Assembly: GCA_037389465.1 (NCBI GenBank)
Contig: JAZARR010000082.1
Span: 2,344,501 to 2,408,500 of the forward strand
From: Baylisascaris procyonis
Lineage: Eukaryota; Nematoda; Chromadorea; Rhabditida; Ascarididae
DNA length: 64,000 nt
Direction: 5' to 3'
The notes below the pieces were generated by a model, which did no database searches, was not told the DNA's origin, and worked only from the letters and a program-made list of their open reading frames with translations. A program made the position numbers and the translations under genes. How positions within the stretch are numbered: the first letter of the stretch is position 1; the number at the start of each line of letters is the position of its first letter. This document shows, one piece after another, positions 23,782-36,800 of the stretch.

Positions 23782-26700
23782 TTTGTGCTTATGCTTTTCA
23801 GTGCTACAGTATAGTTGAATAATTTCGCCGCCAGCTTCCTTCTATTCCCCCTTTTCGGCGATGTGTTCAGAACGTTTGTTTGTTTTGTTTTTTTTTTTGA
23901 TACAGAAGATTATTATCTGTTGTAAATTTTATTATCAGCTTTTTTCAACAATGCTAAATTATGTGAATTTGCATTTTTCAATTCATTTCATCGATAAATT
24001 CACCGAGTTATGAGATGTGAATTAGCTGATATCTCTTATAGAATATTTAAGGGTTGTTTTGATTTTGTCGTCGAGTGAGTACAGAGAAGTACAGAATGAG
24101 CAGAGAAATAGGACCTCCAAAGAATAAATAAAAACGTCACCTGCTTTATACTTAGAAACGTTTTGAAAAAAAAAAGAAACATTCCGTTTGATTGTTTCAA
24201 TGAACCGCAAACTTTATTACCGGCTCCGAATCAAGTGGTCAAAATAAAATATTATTTTAAAATATACTCTATTTGTTCATTGGTTAAGACTGATTACATC
24301 GATGGCTATAATAGACACATTCGCCGAATCGAATCTGTAGTGAAAGGGAATGCGGTTTCAGGATGCGCAACATTACCGTCTTATCAATTTGTACCAAAAA
24401 AGTGTCTATGTGAAAAGATATGAAGGTAGGGAACACTAAAAGATTGTATTTTTTATGTAGATGGGAGTGCGAGTGTTTTATCAATTTTTGCTATTATTTA
24501 TGCTCTTCAAATAAATTTTGGTACGCACTGCTATTTGCTTATAGTTTGTGACTTCACTATCGGATGTGATTGTTGAAATGGTCGAATGCCTACGCATATA
24601 AGCTGAATATCATTGACGAATCATCAGTGTTGATTGCCTGTGTGTTTGGCGTGTCGTTTCTGGTTGCCTTTTTTCACTTCATATATTAGATGATGATATC
24701 AGCATGCTTTTCCCAACCATGAGGCATCGTTTGCTCTCTTCACTCACCTTGCAACGCGATTAACGTATTGCTGACAGTTGGTTGTTTTGTGCTTATGAAT
24801 TATTTTAATCGCTCAACAGCTTCAAGATTATTCCAAATAAATTGATCTATTTGTTTAGAAAAAATTTGCATAACAACTTATTGTCAGCTAATTTAACATG
24901 ATATAATTGAGTTAGAAAATCTCTTCGTTAAATAGCATATTTTATTTGGATAAACGTTTATTATTGCATAGATACCACTGGTAAATTCTGATACCTTTGA
25001 TTTTACTGAGTCATTTTAAATGATACCCTTTCAGTAGTCCTGTAGTCTATCCCTTATGCGTAGGTACAGCGACTTATGAATTGATGATGAGGGCGGGTTT
25101 AATCTTTCAATAGAGATAACAGGCCGATTTATTTATCACACTAGTTGTAATAATTTAATTACGCATTTAGTGATCACATGACATCATTTTCACGTACATT
25201 AATTCTACCGGATGACGTCATTTTCATGTATATAATTTGGTTTTCATTAGTGATCAGAAAACAAGTTATCGTAGCCAAACTATATGTGGCTTCAACACAA
25301 ATATAAACGACATCAATGTATAATATAGATTTAGAAATCTCGTAATTTATAGACGATAAAGAAAATGAGTGCAAAGCAGAGGTGTTTGAAAACGTTATGC
25401 TGACGTGTCAGTCATGAGTTTATCCACGCCCCTTTCACAAGTGTTTTGCCATTTCCCCCTTCGATGGTCGAAGTGTTGCGATCTTTTGCAAATCGGTTGT
25501 TGTGGCTTGGTAGATCGGTGTTGCAGCTAGGATTGCGTGGGAATTCGGATCCCGGAATCAACCAAAGTTCCAGAATGTTTTTTTATTTTTCATTTTCGCA
25601 ACCAAGAAGAAGACTTAATTGCGGAGAAGTGGATATAAAATAGATAAAAGTATGGGATGCCAGGCTGTGGACTTTCGTGTGCATCCTGCTTCCTCGATGA
25701 AGGGAAATTTGGGATCGGTTGATTTCAATATTTCAGCAGTTTCGGTATTCCTGATATTTCAGTGCGTAGTTGTCCAGTACTAAATATTGGTAGTTTGTGA
25801 AGATGAGGTTTTTTTCTCAATTATGTTTTCATTTTCACAATTGGTAATGTTCATTGCATGATTTGCTTGATATCTTTAGTTCTTCTGATCCTATCGAATC
25901 CTTGTTGCCAAATTCTTTTTCCTTACGAAAAAAACGCTGAAATATTTAGAAACTATGTGCCTGAGTTTCATATGTGAGACGCATGTGATAGTACCGTTTA
26001 CATTGAACTATTTATTCATATATTCATGTGCCGTTTGAAGAAGACATGAAACTGCAAAGTAAAAAGAACTGAAATAACGAAAAAGAAATGAGTGGAAACT
26101 TTGCAGTTGGTATTGGATAATGTTATGTAGTGAAGGAGTTATTGTGGCTGACTCGTTTCCGATGCTCCAGATGTGTTGTAACGGTAATTCGAAAATAAAC
26201 GGGATATGAGAGGGTTGTTTCTCTTAGCTGTCTCTCTTCGTTCCTCTCATTCGCCAAGGAAGCCTCATTCATGCATTGGCTCGTTTATAGTTTTTTAATC
26301 GTTGTAAAATTAACCGAATTTCTTCGGCTTCCTTTTTTTTGCGCTTTTGCAACACTCATAACCATTGAGATCTACCGAAAACTCCGCAAATATTTCATGC
26401 TAGTCTGGTTTTTATTCATATCGGTTGCGTCATGGGAAAACGGATCTGGTAGAAGATTTATAGGAATGGTCAGATCTGATAAAATATAAAGGTATTATCT
26501 ACATATTTTATTATTTTTCGATAATTTATGAAACCGATTGGCTAGTGTAGTGGATACAAAATGTTCATATCGTGTTAGTTTCTTTGACATAATTCTTCAC
26601 GTTTTATGCAATTGAATTGAAATTTCAATGGCGAATTTTTTAGGAACGGTGTTATTTGATAAGCACTGATTGAGGAAAGCGCTGGAAAATTTAATGCTTT

Positions 26701-27858
26701 CGAATAGGGCTTCTTCGTATTTATAGATTTTTTTGGCTTTTCTCAGTGATTCTCTTTTGTTCAGTTGGAATTTGTTTTTTCAAAAATTCGGAATAAATGG
26801 CTGATTAACTTCAAAAAAGCTGTTTTTTTTTTCTTATTGTGCGAGTTTTTAGAAGAAGAGGTTATGTGCATGTTGCTGAAGCCAAAATTCATTGACCACA
26901 TATCGAAATCTATAACAGAAATTTATTATTTTCACGTTTAATGCAACGAATTGTAAAATGCTATCCGACCGAATACAATTGCCAGGAGCAAAGCGCTTTC
27001 GTCTACAAATTTGATGACGGGAGATTTTGGCACTAGTGCTTTGCGTTGATTCGATTCGTCCACTTAGCTACGCAAATGCTTGTAAAAAAGTTAGCAAATG
27101 TAGTGCCATGAATTAATGAGATACTGTTTAGCAAGATAGATAAATAGTAATATGTGATAACAATCGGAAAGAGTTCAACGATTCGTAAATTTCAGCTTCA
27201 AGTTGAATCGATGTATTTATTGCCAAAAAAAAGATTTTTATTGAAAATGTTTTGTAAATGCATCAACCTACCTTTGATCTTTTATATGTGCGCACTTTCT
27301 TTGATGTATCAATAAAATAATAAAAAAATTTTCAATTCTAAATGAATATTCGAATAACATGAGCAGTTATATGTATAAAAGAGGCTTCACTATGTTATCA
27401 AAGATGATGCCGTCTAGGTTATGGGAGCATATCAGTATATCCAACACTTTCTTGATGTTTAATTGCATCGACACCAGAATAGCGACGCTGAACCAAAATA
27501 TTATGCACTAGCAAAAGACATTGTATAGGTTCAATAAAGTTCTGTGAATCTTCTATATGCCAGTCGATTATATCGGATGTTGAGAGTCTTCTTATGCTGA
27601 AACGAATAGCTAAACGGATAGACAGATGTGATTTATAGATTTACAGAAATGTTTTAACGTGATGAGATCTCATCGACATTGATGACAGAGCTTTTTTGAA
27701 AACGAATTTATTGAATTTTGCTTATTGTTACATTCGTTGTTTATGCGTTTTTTTTCTATTCACTTTCTATTCGATGATGCATCTTGTTTATTAGGCGCCT
27801 TTCCACTAAGCGTCGAAACGATTGCGGATCTGTTCTGACGTTTTTTTTTTAATTTCAG
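23782..27858. other. AT-rich stretch, no firm gene
   Basis: This lies upstream of the first recognisable exon of the unrecognised gene at 27859 and may contain its earlier exons. Frames at 24163-24423, 25446-25643 and 25651-25770 were inspected; none could be joined in phase with supported splice sites. No RNA gene or organised repeat was seen. Confidence 0.35.
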
Positions 27859-30800
27859 GTGCTAAATACACCACCCGGGTTTGCAATTGGATCAGTTGAC
27901 CATCAGAGTAAGCGATTCCATTTTTTTTTCCTGATTGGTGAATTTTGACAGTTTCTTGGGAAGAATTACGCCGCAAACCATTATCAACTTATTTTTCGAT
28001 ATGAAATATTCTTTTATTTGAGTTGCAATACTTGAATTATTCCGGAATTAGCATCGTTTCTTTTTATTTCGTCCAAGGGTCGTAGCCGATGAGGAGGAAA
28101 GGAGGAATTCCTTCCCTCAAAATTGCGGATTGACTAAAAAGAGGAATTTGACTACCGAACATGAAAGTAATGCCTTCTCAATATTTTATTTGCTCGTTGA
28201 TATATCTAAAAGTTTGAAAAGTTTTCGACAATATATTTGATTTAAGAATAGAGTTTTTATTCTCGATGATGCTATGAGTTAAATATTATCATTATTTGGA
28301 TTCTCTTTTCTTTTTGCTCACTCGAATTCCTGTTCACACTTACTATTTTATTTATATGCTGTATATTTATGCATGAATGACTCGTTAAGTCCCGAAATTC
28401 TTTTGTTCAATTCACCGATTAATTCGAAATTGCTCCTTTAATTAATAGATAAAATGAAAAGTTATTTCTAATTGAGGTCTCAATATTCCGCTTTCTTGCT
28501 CATTGCAGTGCTGAAATCCAAATTTCTAAGATTATTTTATTTAATAGCATCTTATATTAATGCATTGCTTTAATCGATGTTTCGTGATAAGAAGTTTGTG
28601 AGTTATAAGCTCATATTGCACCAACAAAATGCTAACCTGTAGAACAGCGAGTTGATGAGGCTAACAGGGGAGGGAATATATATGTATTGACCACCCTTTT
28701 TGTTGGTGGGTGTGTGTAGTGTGTATGTGTAAAGGTGGTCAATAATTAGATTATGTATGTTAGTTTGTCCCCAAAGATTCGTGAACAAACAACAGAAAAC
28801 GAATAAAACAAAAGAAAATTACTGTTTAACAATTGGCCTACGTTACTGTTGCTGTCCGATGTCGACTGAGCTGCTGATCGCTTCTCGGTACCCGCTTTTG
28901 TCACTTCCGAGTTGACGTGTGGCGTTTTGATCCACCGTCGACCTGTCTCTTTGCCACTGGCGTCGATCCAACCACAATCTCCGCTGGAGTCGACGATTCT
29001 GACCACTGAGCTCCCTTCCGTGACCCGTCTACTTGTCGCGACACTCCGATTTCAATGACGCCTTCCGCTCGCCAATGACCACCTTTTGGGATTCTGTCAG
29101 TTACCCAAGAATACTTCACTTTGAGGTGGCTGCTCTTAGAATACCAATATCAGATGCTGTTGGTGCAACCGCCTTGTGCACCTTTCCACTGCTGTGTGAG
29201 CCACGCGTCAAACTTGGGTAATTAAACCTTTATTCGCATTTAAACAATCAAAACGCGACGCAGAAACATTTACATATCAACAGTAAAGGATAATATGATA
29301 GTAGGTTAACATGTGATTAAGTAAACTCATATATGGTTATAAGACAAGTACGTAATGTTATAACTTCTTATAACCCGACGGAAAGAATACACATACTTAT
29401 TCATAAGCCAAAACGTTAAGCGCACAACACCGATTCACTTTACACATTGTACAGTTACCGAACCTTTGGGGTTTGTTTATATAGCCTTCCTGCTGACACT
29501 TTCTTGAAGCTTATGGTCCGCCCCTTCTTTGTGCCGTTAGTTGAGTTGACAATTAACATTGTTCATGGGATGACTTGATGCGCATGTCCTCATGCACCTT
29601 TTGAGAAACAAAGCTCTCCCATGCCTTGTGAGCTTCCCACGCGCGTTGCCCTCTCTTTGAGCTCAACACTTCTGAGTGGCCGACTAACAATCTCACTTTC
29701 ATAATCCATTTGCACTACTTCGTTTCTTATAACTTTCTCACGTCCGCAAAACTAACTTTTGAAGCTTTAATCATCTTTTACTTTATTTATTTCTACGCAC
29801 TCATTCACTCGCGCGAAGCCGCGACACTCCCACCGGCCCACATGAGAAAGCTTCCTGGGAAGTTTCTTGTACCGTTAACTTTGAAGTGATGAGGATTGTA
29901 GCAACTTCTGATTACTTCACTTTTTCTGCACGGTGCGTGACCTCAATACCCAATGATTTGCATCTTCGAGCTGCGACTGTTGGACTTGGGGGCGTTACCT
30001 TTTTCCTCTTCCCTCTGCTCACATGCCCTCACCTCTAGCGGGTAAAGGTAATTCAAAGGTCTCTCCAAATTTCCGCCAGTGGGTGTTTTTAGGACGACCT
30101 TGCGTATTTGGTTATCTTTACTTCGGTTAATCGATATGATCATTCCTGTTTTCCACTGACCTCTTGGTACCCCTTCCTCATAAATGATTACCATTTCTCC
30201 AACTTGCGGTTCTCTTGTTATCACGTTTCGCGGTCCAGTGTGTTCCATTCTTTGCTGCTCTCTTAGGCTTAGCAAGTACTCATCCCGCCACCGCTTCCAG
30301 AAATCCTCAAGGACGCGCAGACCTATTTTATATTTTTCTTGCAAAGCGATCATTTCCGATTCAGGTTTGTAACTTGGGTCTGACACCTCGTTCTGGTCCT
30401 CCGAACCAGCGATCAATAGGTTTATATGTGGGCTAACGAAATCGATCGGTCTTATTGCTTTACCTTCGTGATTGTTTTCATAGACATAAGTGATGGGTCT
30501 GCTATTTAAGACTGCTTCAATCTCACACAGTAAAGTCTGTAACTCCTCGACTTTCAAAATCTTTCTTCCTAGGGCTTTGCTGAGTGACCGCTTAACTAAA
30601 CCAATCATTCTCTCATAAGCTCCGCCCTTCCATGGTGCGTGACTAGTGATAAAGTCCCATCGTAAGCCGTTTTCACTTCCATATTGGGCCAACCCCTCTT
30701 CAAGTTCCTTTTTCTGGTGTTCACTCACCAAAATTTTTCCCGCCGACGTGAATGTAGTGGCGTTATCCGACAGAATTCTTTCGGGTACTCCTCTTCGAGC

Positions 30801-33800
30801 TACAAACCTTTGAAAGGTTTGAATAAACTGTTCTGCTGTTAGACTGCTAACTGTGTCTAGGTGGACGGCTCTAGTAACCAAACACGTCCATAGACATCCC
30901 CAGATCTTCGTTGTCTGACCTTTATCTTTGACCAACATGGGGCCGAAATAGTCTACTCCGGTATGTTGAAAGGGAAACGCTCGTCTTGTTCTATACGCCG
31001 GTAAAGAAGGCATGGGGGGTAGCGCGAATGGGCCGCCTTCATGCTTTTTGCAAGTCAGACATCTTCTGAGCACTCTTTTTACTACTGCTCGACCTTTCGG
31101 GATCCAAAACCGCTCTCTTACATCGCACAACGTTTTTTGCACCCCTTGATGAAAGTTTTTCTTGTGAGCTTGTTCTATGATCAGTTCTGTGACTTTATGT
31201 TTAGATGGCAATAAAATGGGCCACTTCGTTTGGGCCAGGAGGTCTTCGTGCTCGTATCTCCCTTTACATCTTAGTAATCCGCCCATCTCTACCACCCCTA
31301 GCTGCTTCCTTAATTGATGCGGTTTATCGTGTTGCAATGCCTCTTTTAGTTCATGGAATTGTTTATTTTGCATGATGTCCATGATTTTCATTTCCGCATA
31401 TTCTAGTTCCTCCATACTTAACCCTGACTGTTGCCGTCGAGTCCCCTTTCTCATTTCTATCCACCTGAGGACATATCCTATTACCCCTTTCAGCTTCCTC
31501 CACGTGCTGACTCGGGCCGCCACTCTTTCTAACCAATCTTCCTCCTTTTCCTGATCGTGCTGTAGTGTGGTTAGTGTTGCTACTACGCTGCTGGTCATAT
31601 CCTGCTCTTGGACCTCTCCCTGCAATTTTTGATCATCGCTTAAAGGCCAGTGCGTTTCACTCTTTACTAACCATTCCGGGCCCTTCCACCAAATGTTGCT
31701 GTTTGCTAAGCTTTTAGGGGTTGCACCTCTCGACGCAAGGTCAGCCGGGTTTTCTCTACCTCCGACGTGTCTGTACTCAATCCCGTAGTGCTTGTTTAGT
31801 TCTTGTACACGGTTCGCTACGAATACCGGTAACGCTCTATTACTCATTATCCATGCTAGAGCACATTTTGAATCGCTCCACAGTACTTTTTTCTCAATGG
31901 CCACTTTCAACTGTCTTTCCACATATACTAATGCTCTCACTCCGATAACGCATGCCATCAGTTCCAGCCTGGGTATGGAGATGTCTCTTAAAGGGCATAG
32001 TCGCGTCTTCGAGAACACTAAGTGACTCTCAGCCTTACTGTCAACTTTGCTACGTAGGTAGATCGCCGCAGCGAAAGCGTGCTGCGAAGCGTCTACAAAT
32101 GCATGCAGCTGTAACCTTTTGCTGTCACTCCTAACAACTCTTCGATCGATTACAAACGTGGGGTATTCCATCCAGTTCATTACTATGTTGGTCCAGTTCA
32201 CCTGATGTTCTGGTCTCAGTATTTCATCCCATTGGTATCCTTCTTTCCATAGTGTTTGAAAAAGGAGTTTTCCTTTTAGAAGCACTGGCGATATCAGTCC
32301 TAAGGGGTCAAAATTTGCGGAAAGGTGTGAAAGGACTTTTCTTTTTGTTAGTGCTGCACCCTCGTTTTCATCTCTGTTTACGAGCCTTACGGTGAGGGTA
32401 TCCTCTTGCCTATCCCACCCTAATCCAAGCACGTTTGTAATGTCTTCCTGCATTAAGTCCGCTTCTTGAAACTGGGTGACAACGGACTTGTCATTGGAGG
32501 CCCACTGCCTCAGGTTCATGGACGCTTTATCAAATATTGCTTTCGCCATGTGGTAGTGTTGCACAGCTTCCTCTGAGGTTTCGGCACTTAAAATAACATT
32601 GTCTACGTACGTGTTTTCTTTAATCTGCTCGGTTAGTCCTCTGAATCTCTGCACTTTCGCCTTATCCTCTTTTTCTGCTTCCTTAGCTACTTTGTCCAAA
32701 TGGAACCTTAACGTTGCTCCAAGGAGGAATGGGCTGGCTACTACGCCGAACGCAACTCTTGTAAAGCGATAGGTCTTCAAATTGTCGTTGTTTAATCCTT
32801 TCTCTGGCCGATCTAGCCACAAGAACCTAGTTACATCTCGTTCTGTTTTCTTGAGAGACAGTTGAAGAAATGCTTTTTCTACGTCTGCTATCACTATTAT
32901 TTTTGGAAGACGGAATCTCAACAAAATCCCCCCTAGATCGGGTAACAGTGCTGGTCCTGGATAGAGACACTCGTTTAAACTTTTTTCGCGCCTACTCGCT
33001 TTTGCTGAGGCGTCAAACACTATTCTCAGTTTGGTTGTACTTTTCGATGGGGTTATAACTGGCTGATGCGGAACGTACCTAACCGGCCCATCTGGCTTGC
33101 TTCCTCTAGCTACTTCTTCAATTATCCCCAGCTGCTCTTGCTCTCGCAGAGTTTGGTCATACTTTGACAACAACTCCGGGTCTCCATGCAATCGTTTCAG
33201 CAGTGACTTGAGACGACCGAGGCTGAGTCCAAAATTATTTTCAAGCTCAATTTCTTCATATTTCCATGGCCAACAGACTTGGTACCGACCGTCGATAAAT
33301 TCAACTGTCTTATCGAAACATTCCAGTGCCCGGTCGTTTTCTTGATCTTTGGATTGTTCGTTCACCCCAATACTTTCAAGCTTCCAAAATTTCTCAACCT
33401 CTGCCCACTGGTCCTCTGTACCGCTAGCACCTCCGACGACGTTCACCCCACAATAGGTATGGATCTCTTCCTCTTTTTCAAGCCGTCCTCCTATCATAGA
33501 TCCTACCTTCGTCGATATACGGTACAAGTTATTCGCGAGTTTTTGAGGTGCGCCACTACCCATCAGTTCCCAATAAAAATCCGATCCTATAAGAATCCCT
33601 GGGGCCACTATCAGTTCTTGTCCCAAATCTTCTCCCTCTTTCTCTTGTTTGAGCGGTTTCCGACAGGTTAATTCCCTAACTAACCTCGGGACAACGTTCA
33701 CTTCTATAACCTGCGTCTTCCCCTTCTCGAGACAAAGTCCAACTTCTACCAACTGGGATTCCAACTTCTTTGCCCGTTTGGAAGCGAAGGTGTCAAGCGA

Positions 33801-36800
33801 AATAACCTCTGATGTAATAGGACTCAGCTTGAGCTGCTTTGCCATCGATGTTGTAATAAAGGATCGCTGCGAACCGCTATCAAACAGTGCGTAAGTCTCC
33901 AGTATAGGGCTCCTCTCATCTTTTGGATTATATATATCTACTCGAATAGTAGGAAGGTACACTTTAGTATCGCGAGCGACTAGGTTTCTGCACTCTCCCT
34001 CGACGATTTCCTTAAACTCCTTATTTGTGGCCATTTGTGTGGGGGAGGTCACAGCATTGGCTTGAGCCCGCTCCTGCTCAACTACCACGGCATTGGTTTG
34101 AAATGTCACCTGTCGATTTGGTGAAGTTCTAGGTGGACGCTGACTAATTGTCTTCAGTCCTTCACTTGCGGGCTCCTCGTTGGAACCCCCCTCTAATTGT
34201 ACTACTGACCTAGAAGCCCACTCCGGCTGCTGCATTGTGCCTGATTCCCTCTGTTGCCAGTTGGTATTGGGTCTGCCATTTGGGTTGATTGCTTGATCGT
34301 GTTCGTTTGGTCTCATTCGCGCTTGGTTATTCATTTGCATTGTTGGACTCCGCCACGATAAATTAACCCTCTCTCTCTGTGGACAAAGTGCACTGTGATG
34401 ACTACCTCGACAATAGAAGCAAGGTTTAGTGAATTTACAATTCCTGCTTTTGTGACCTTCTCGCAGACATCTAAAACATAACTTGAGATCTGTGATGCGT
34501 TGTTCTCGGTCAGTAATCCTTCTATATCTCAAGCACTCATCCGCAAAATGGGCCTGCGCACATAACGCACAACCTTTCTCAGTATAATTTTTCGCGGCTG
34601 TGAAGGCCGTTGCTACGCTTGTTCCGTTTCGCGGAAATTCCGCGTGTGACGTTCTCCTTTCACTGTCTTTTATGCTTGCTATCTCTTCCTTCCTCTTCAT
34701 ATAACAGTCTAGCGCACCCTTTACCATCTCCATATCCCATTCTTGTTCTACCTTATCCCTCAACATCTCTTCCAGAATGGAGGGAGGGAGTTTTTGCAGA
34801 ACCGATAGTACTGATGAGGGGTTGTCGAGTGGTTCTTTAAGAGCCCTCAACTGTTTGCAAACCCTAGACAAGGCCTCCCCAAATCTCTTCATATCGCTTA
34901 ACTTGTCCGAACAAGCGGGTAACATTTGCAGTGTTCGGTATAGGTGCCTCCTTACGATAACTGGATTACCAAACTTTTCTGCTAGGAGGTCTTTAGCTTC
35001 TTGGTAACTTTCATTGGTAATGGGTAGCCCCGCGATAGCTTCTTTCGCATTCCCATGTAAACAACTCGCTAGATGTGTCATTTTTATCACTGGCGGAATT
35101 GGTTGCTCATCTACCACCGCTGCAAAGGAATCCCAAAATTCTCTCCATTCTAGGGGGTCGCCATGGAATTGGGGGAGAGTTGCTCGGGGCAATTCTGTTT
35201 TCCATCCCTTTTCTTCTTGTTTAGCTTCTAGAAGCGGCAATGTTTTATCTGCTAAGTCTAATTGTGCGAGCTTGCACTTCAGAGTAGCTACTGCCTCATC
35301 TGCCTTATCAACTACTTCCAGGAAGCTGTCTTCGGCCTCACACTCTTTCTCATACCGCTCACTCTCCTTTTGTTGCTTCTCTCCAGTTAGACCTATCAGG
35401 AGCTCTCTCCACGCGGTATGGCTCTTATTTATCTTTTCTACATCCGTTTCTATTCGCATAAGGTCCTCTGTAACGCGCGACCTTATAACCATTCTTTCCT
35501 CTCCAGTCTTAGGCTGCTCACTGTAATCAGGCAATTCGTCCAAGTACTTCTGAAGCCTTCCCTTGGCCAGCGTAAGCTGCTTTCGCAGACCAGCGGAAGA
35601 CATATTTTCATTTATCTCTCCTACAGCAATTAAAGCCAAATTAGTGTGATTGTTAAAGGCCAACTCAGTAATATCCCGGCTCGTGGCACCATGTATTGAC
35701 CACCCTTTTTGTTGGTGGGTGTGTGTAGTGTGTATGTGTAAAGGTGGTCAATAATTAGATTATGTATGTTAGTTTGTCCCCAAAGATTCGTGAACAAACA
35801 ACAGAAAACGAATAAAACAAAAGAAAATTACTGTTTAACAATTGGCCTACGTTACTGTTGCTGTCCGATGTCGACTGAGCTGCTGATCGCTTCTCGGTAC
35901 CCGCTTTTGTCACTTCCGAGTTGACGTGTGGCGTTTTGATCCACCGTCGACCTGTCTCTTTGCCACTGGCGTCGATCCAACCACAATCTCCGCTGGAGTC
36001 GACGATTCTGACCACTGAGCTCCCTTCCGTGACCCGTCTACTTGTCGCGACACTCCGATTTCAATGACGCCTTCCGCTCGCCAATGACCACCTTTTGGGA
36101 TTCTGTCAGTTACCCAAGAATACTTCACTTTGAGGTGGCTGCTCTTAGAATACCAATATCAGATGCTGTTGGTGCAACCGCCTTGTGCACCTTTCCACTG
36201 CTGTGTGAGCCACGCGTCAAACTTGGGTAATTAAACCTTTATTCGCATTTAAACAATCAAAACGCGACGCAGAAACATTTACATATCAACAGTAAAGGAT
36301 AATATGATAGTAGGTTAACATGTGATTAAGTAAACTCATATATGGTTATAAGACAAGTACGTAATGTTATAACTTCTTATAACCCGACGGAAAGAATACA
36401 CATACTTATTCATAAGCCAAAACGTTAAGCGCACAACACCGATTCACTTTACACATTGTACAGTTACCGAACCTTTGGGGTTTGTTTATATAGCCTTCCT
36501 GCTGACACTTTCTTGAAGCTTATGGTCCGCCCCTTCTTTGTGCCGTTAGTTGAGTTGACAATTAACATTGTTCATGGGATGACTTGATGCGCATGTCCTC
36601 ATGCACCTTTTGAGAAACAAAGCTCTCCCATGCCTTGTGAGCTTCCCACGCGCGTTGCCCTCTCTTTGAGCTCAACACTTCTGAGTGGCCGACTAACAAT
36701 CTCACTTTCATAATCCATTTGCACTACTTCGTTTCTTATAACTTTCTCACGTCCGCAAAACTAACTTTTGAAGCTTTAATCATCTTTTACTTTATTTATT

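Noticed and set aside
28746..29221. Small frames of 62-86 codons in the LTR, repeated at 35755-36230
   Set aside because: They lie wholly inside both LTR copies and show no domain; LTRs of this class do not code for proteins.
29827..29942. Possible env gene after pol in the BEL/Pao element
   Set aside because: Only 116 bases separate the pol stop from the 3' LTR, so there is no room for one.
30184..35633. Many plus-strand frames across the gag-pol region, up to 170 codons
   Set aside because: They are antisense shadows of the long minus-strand polyprotein frame.
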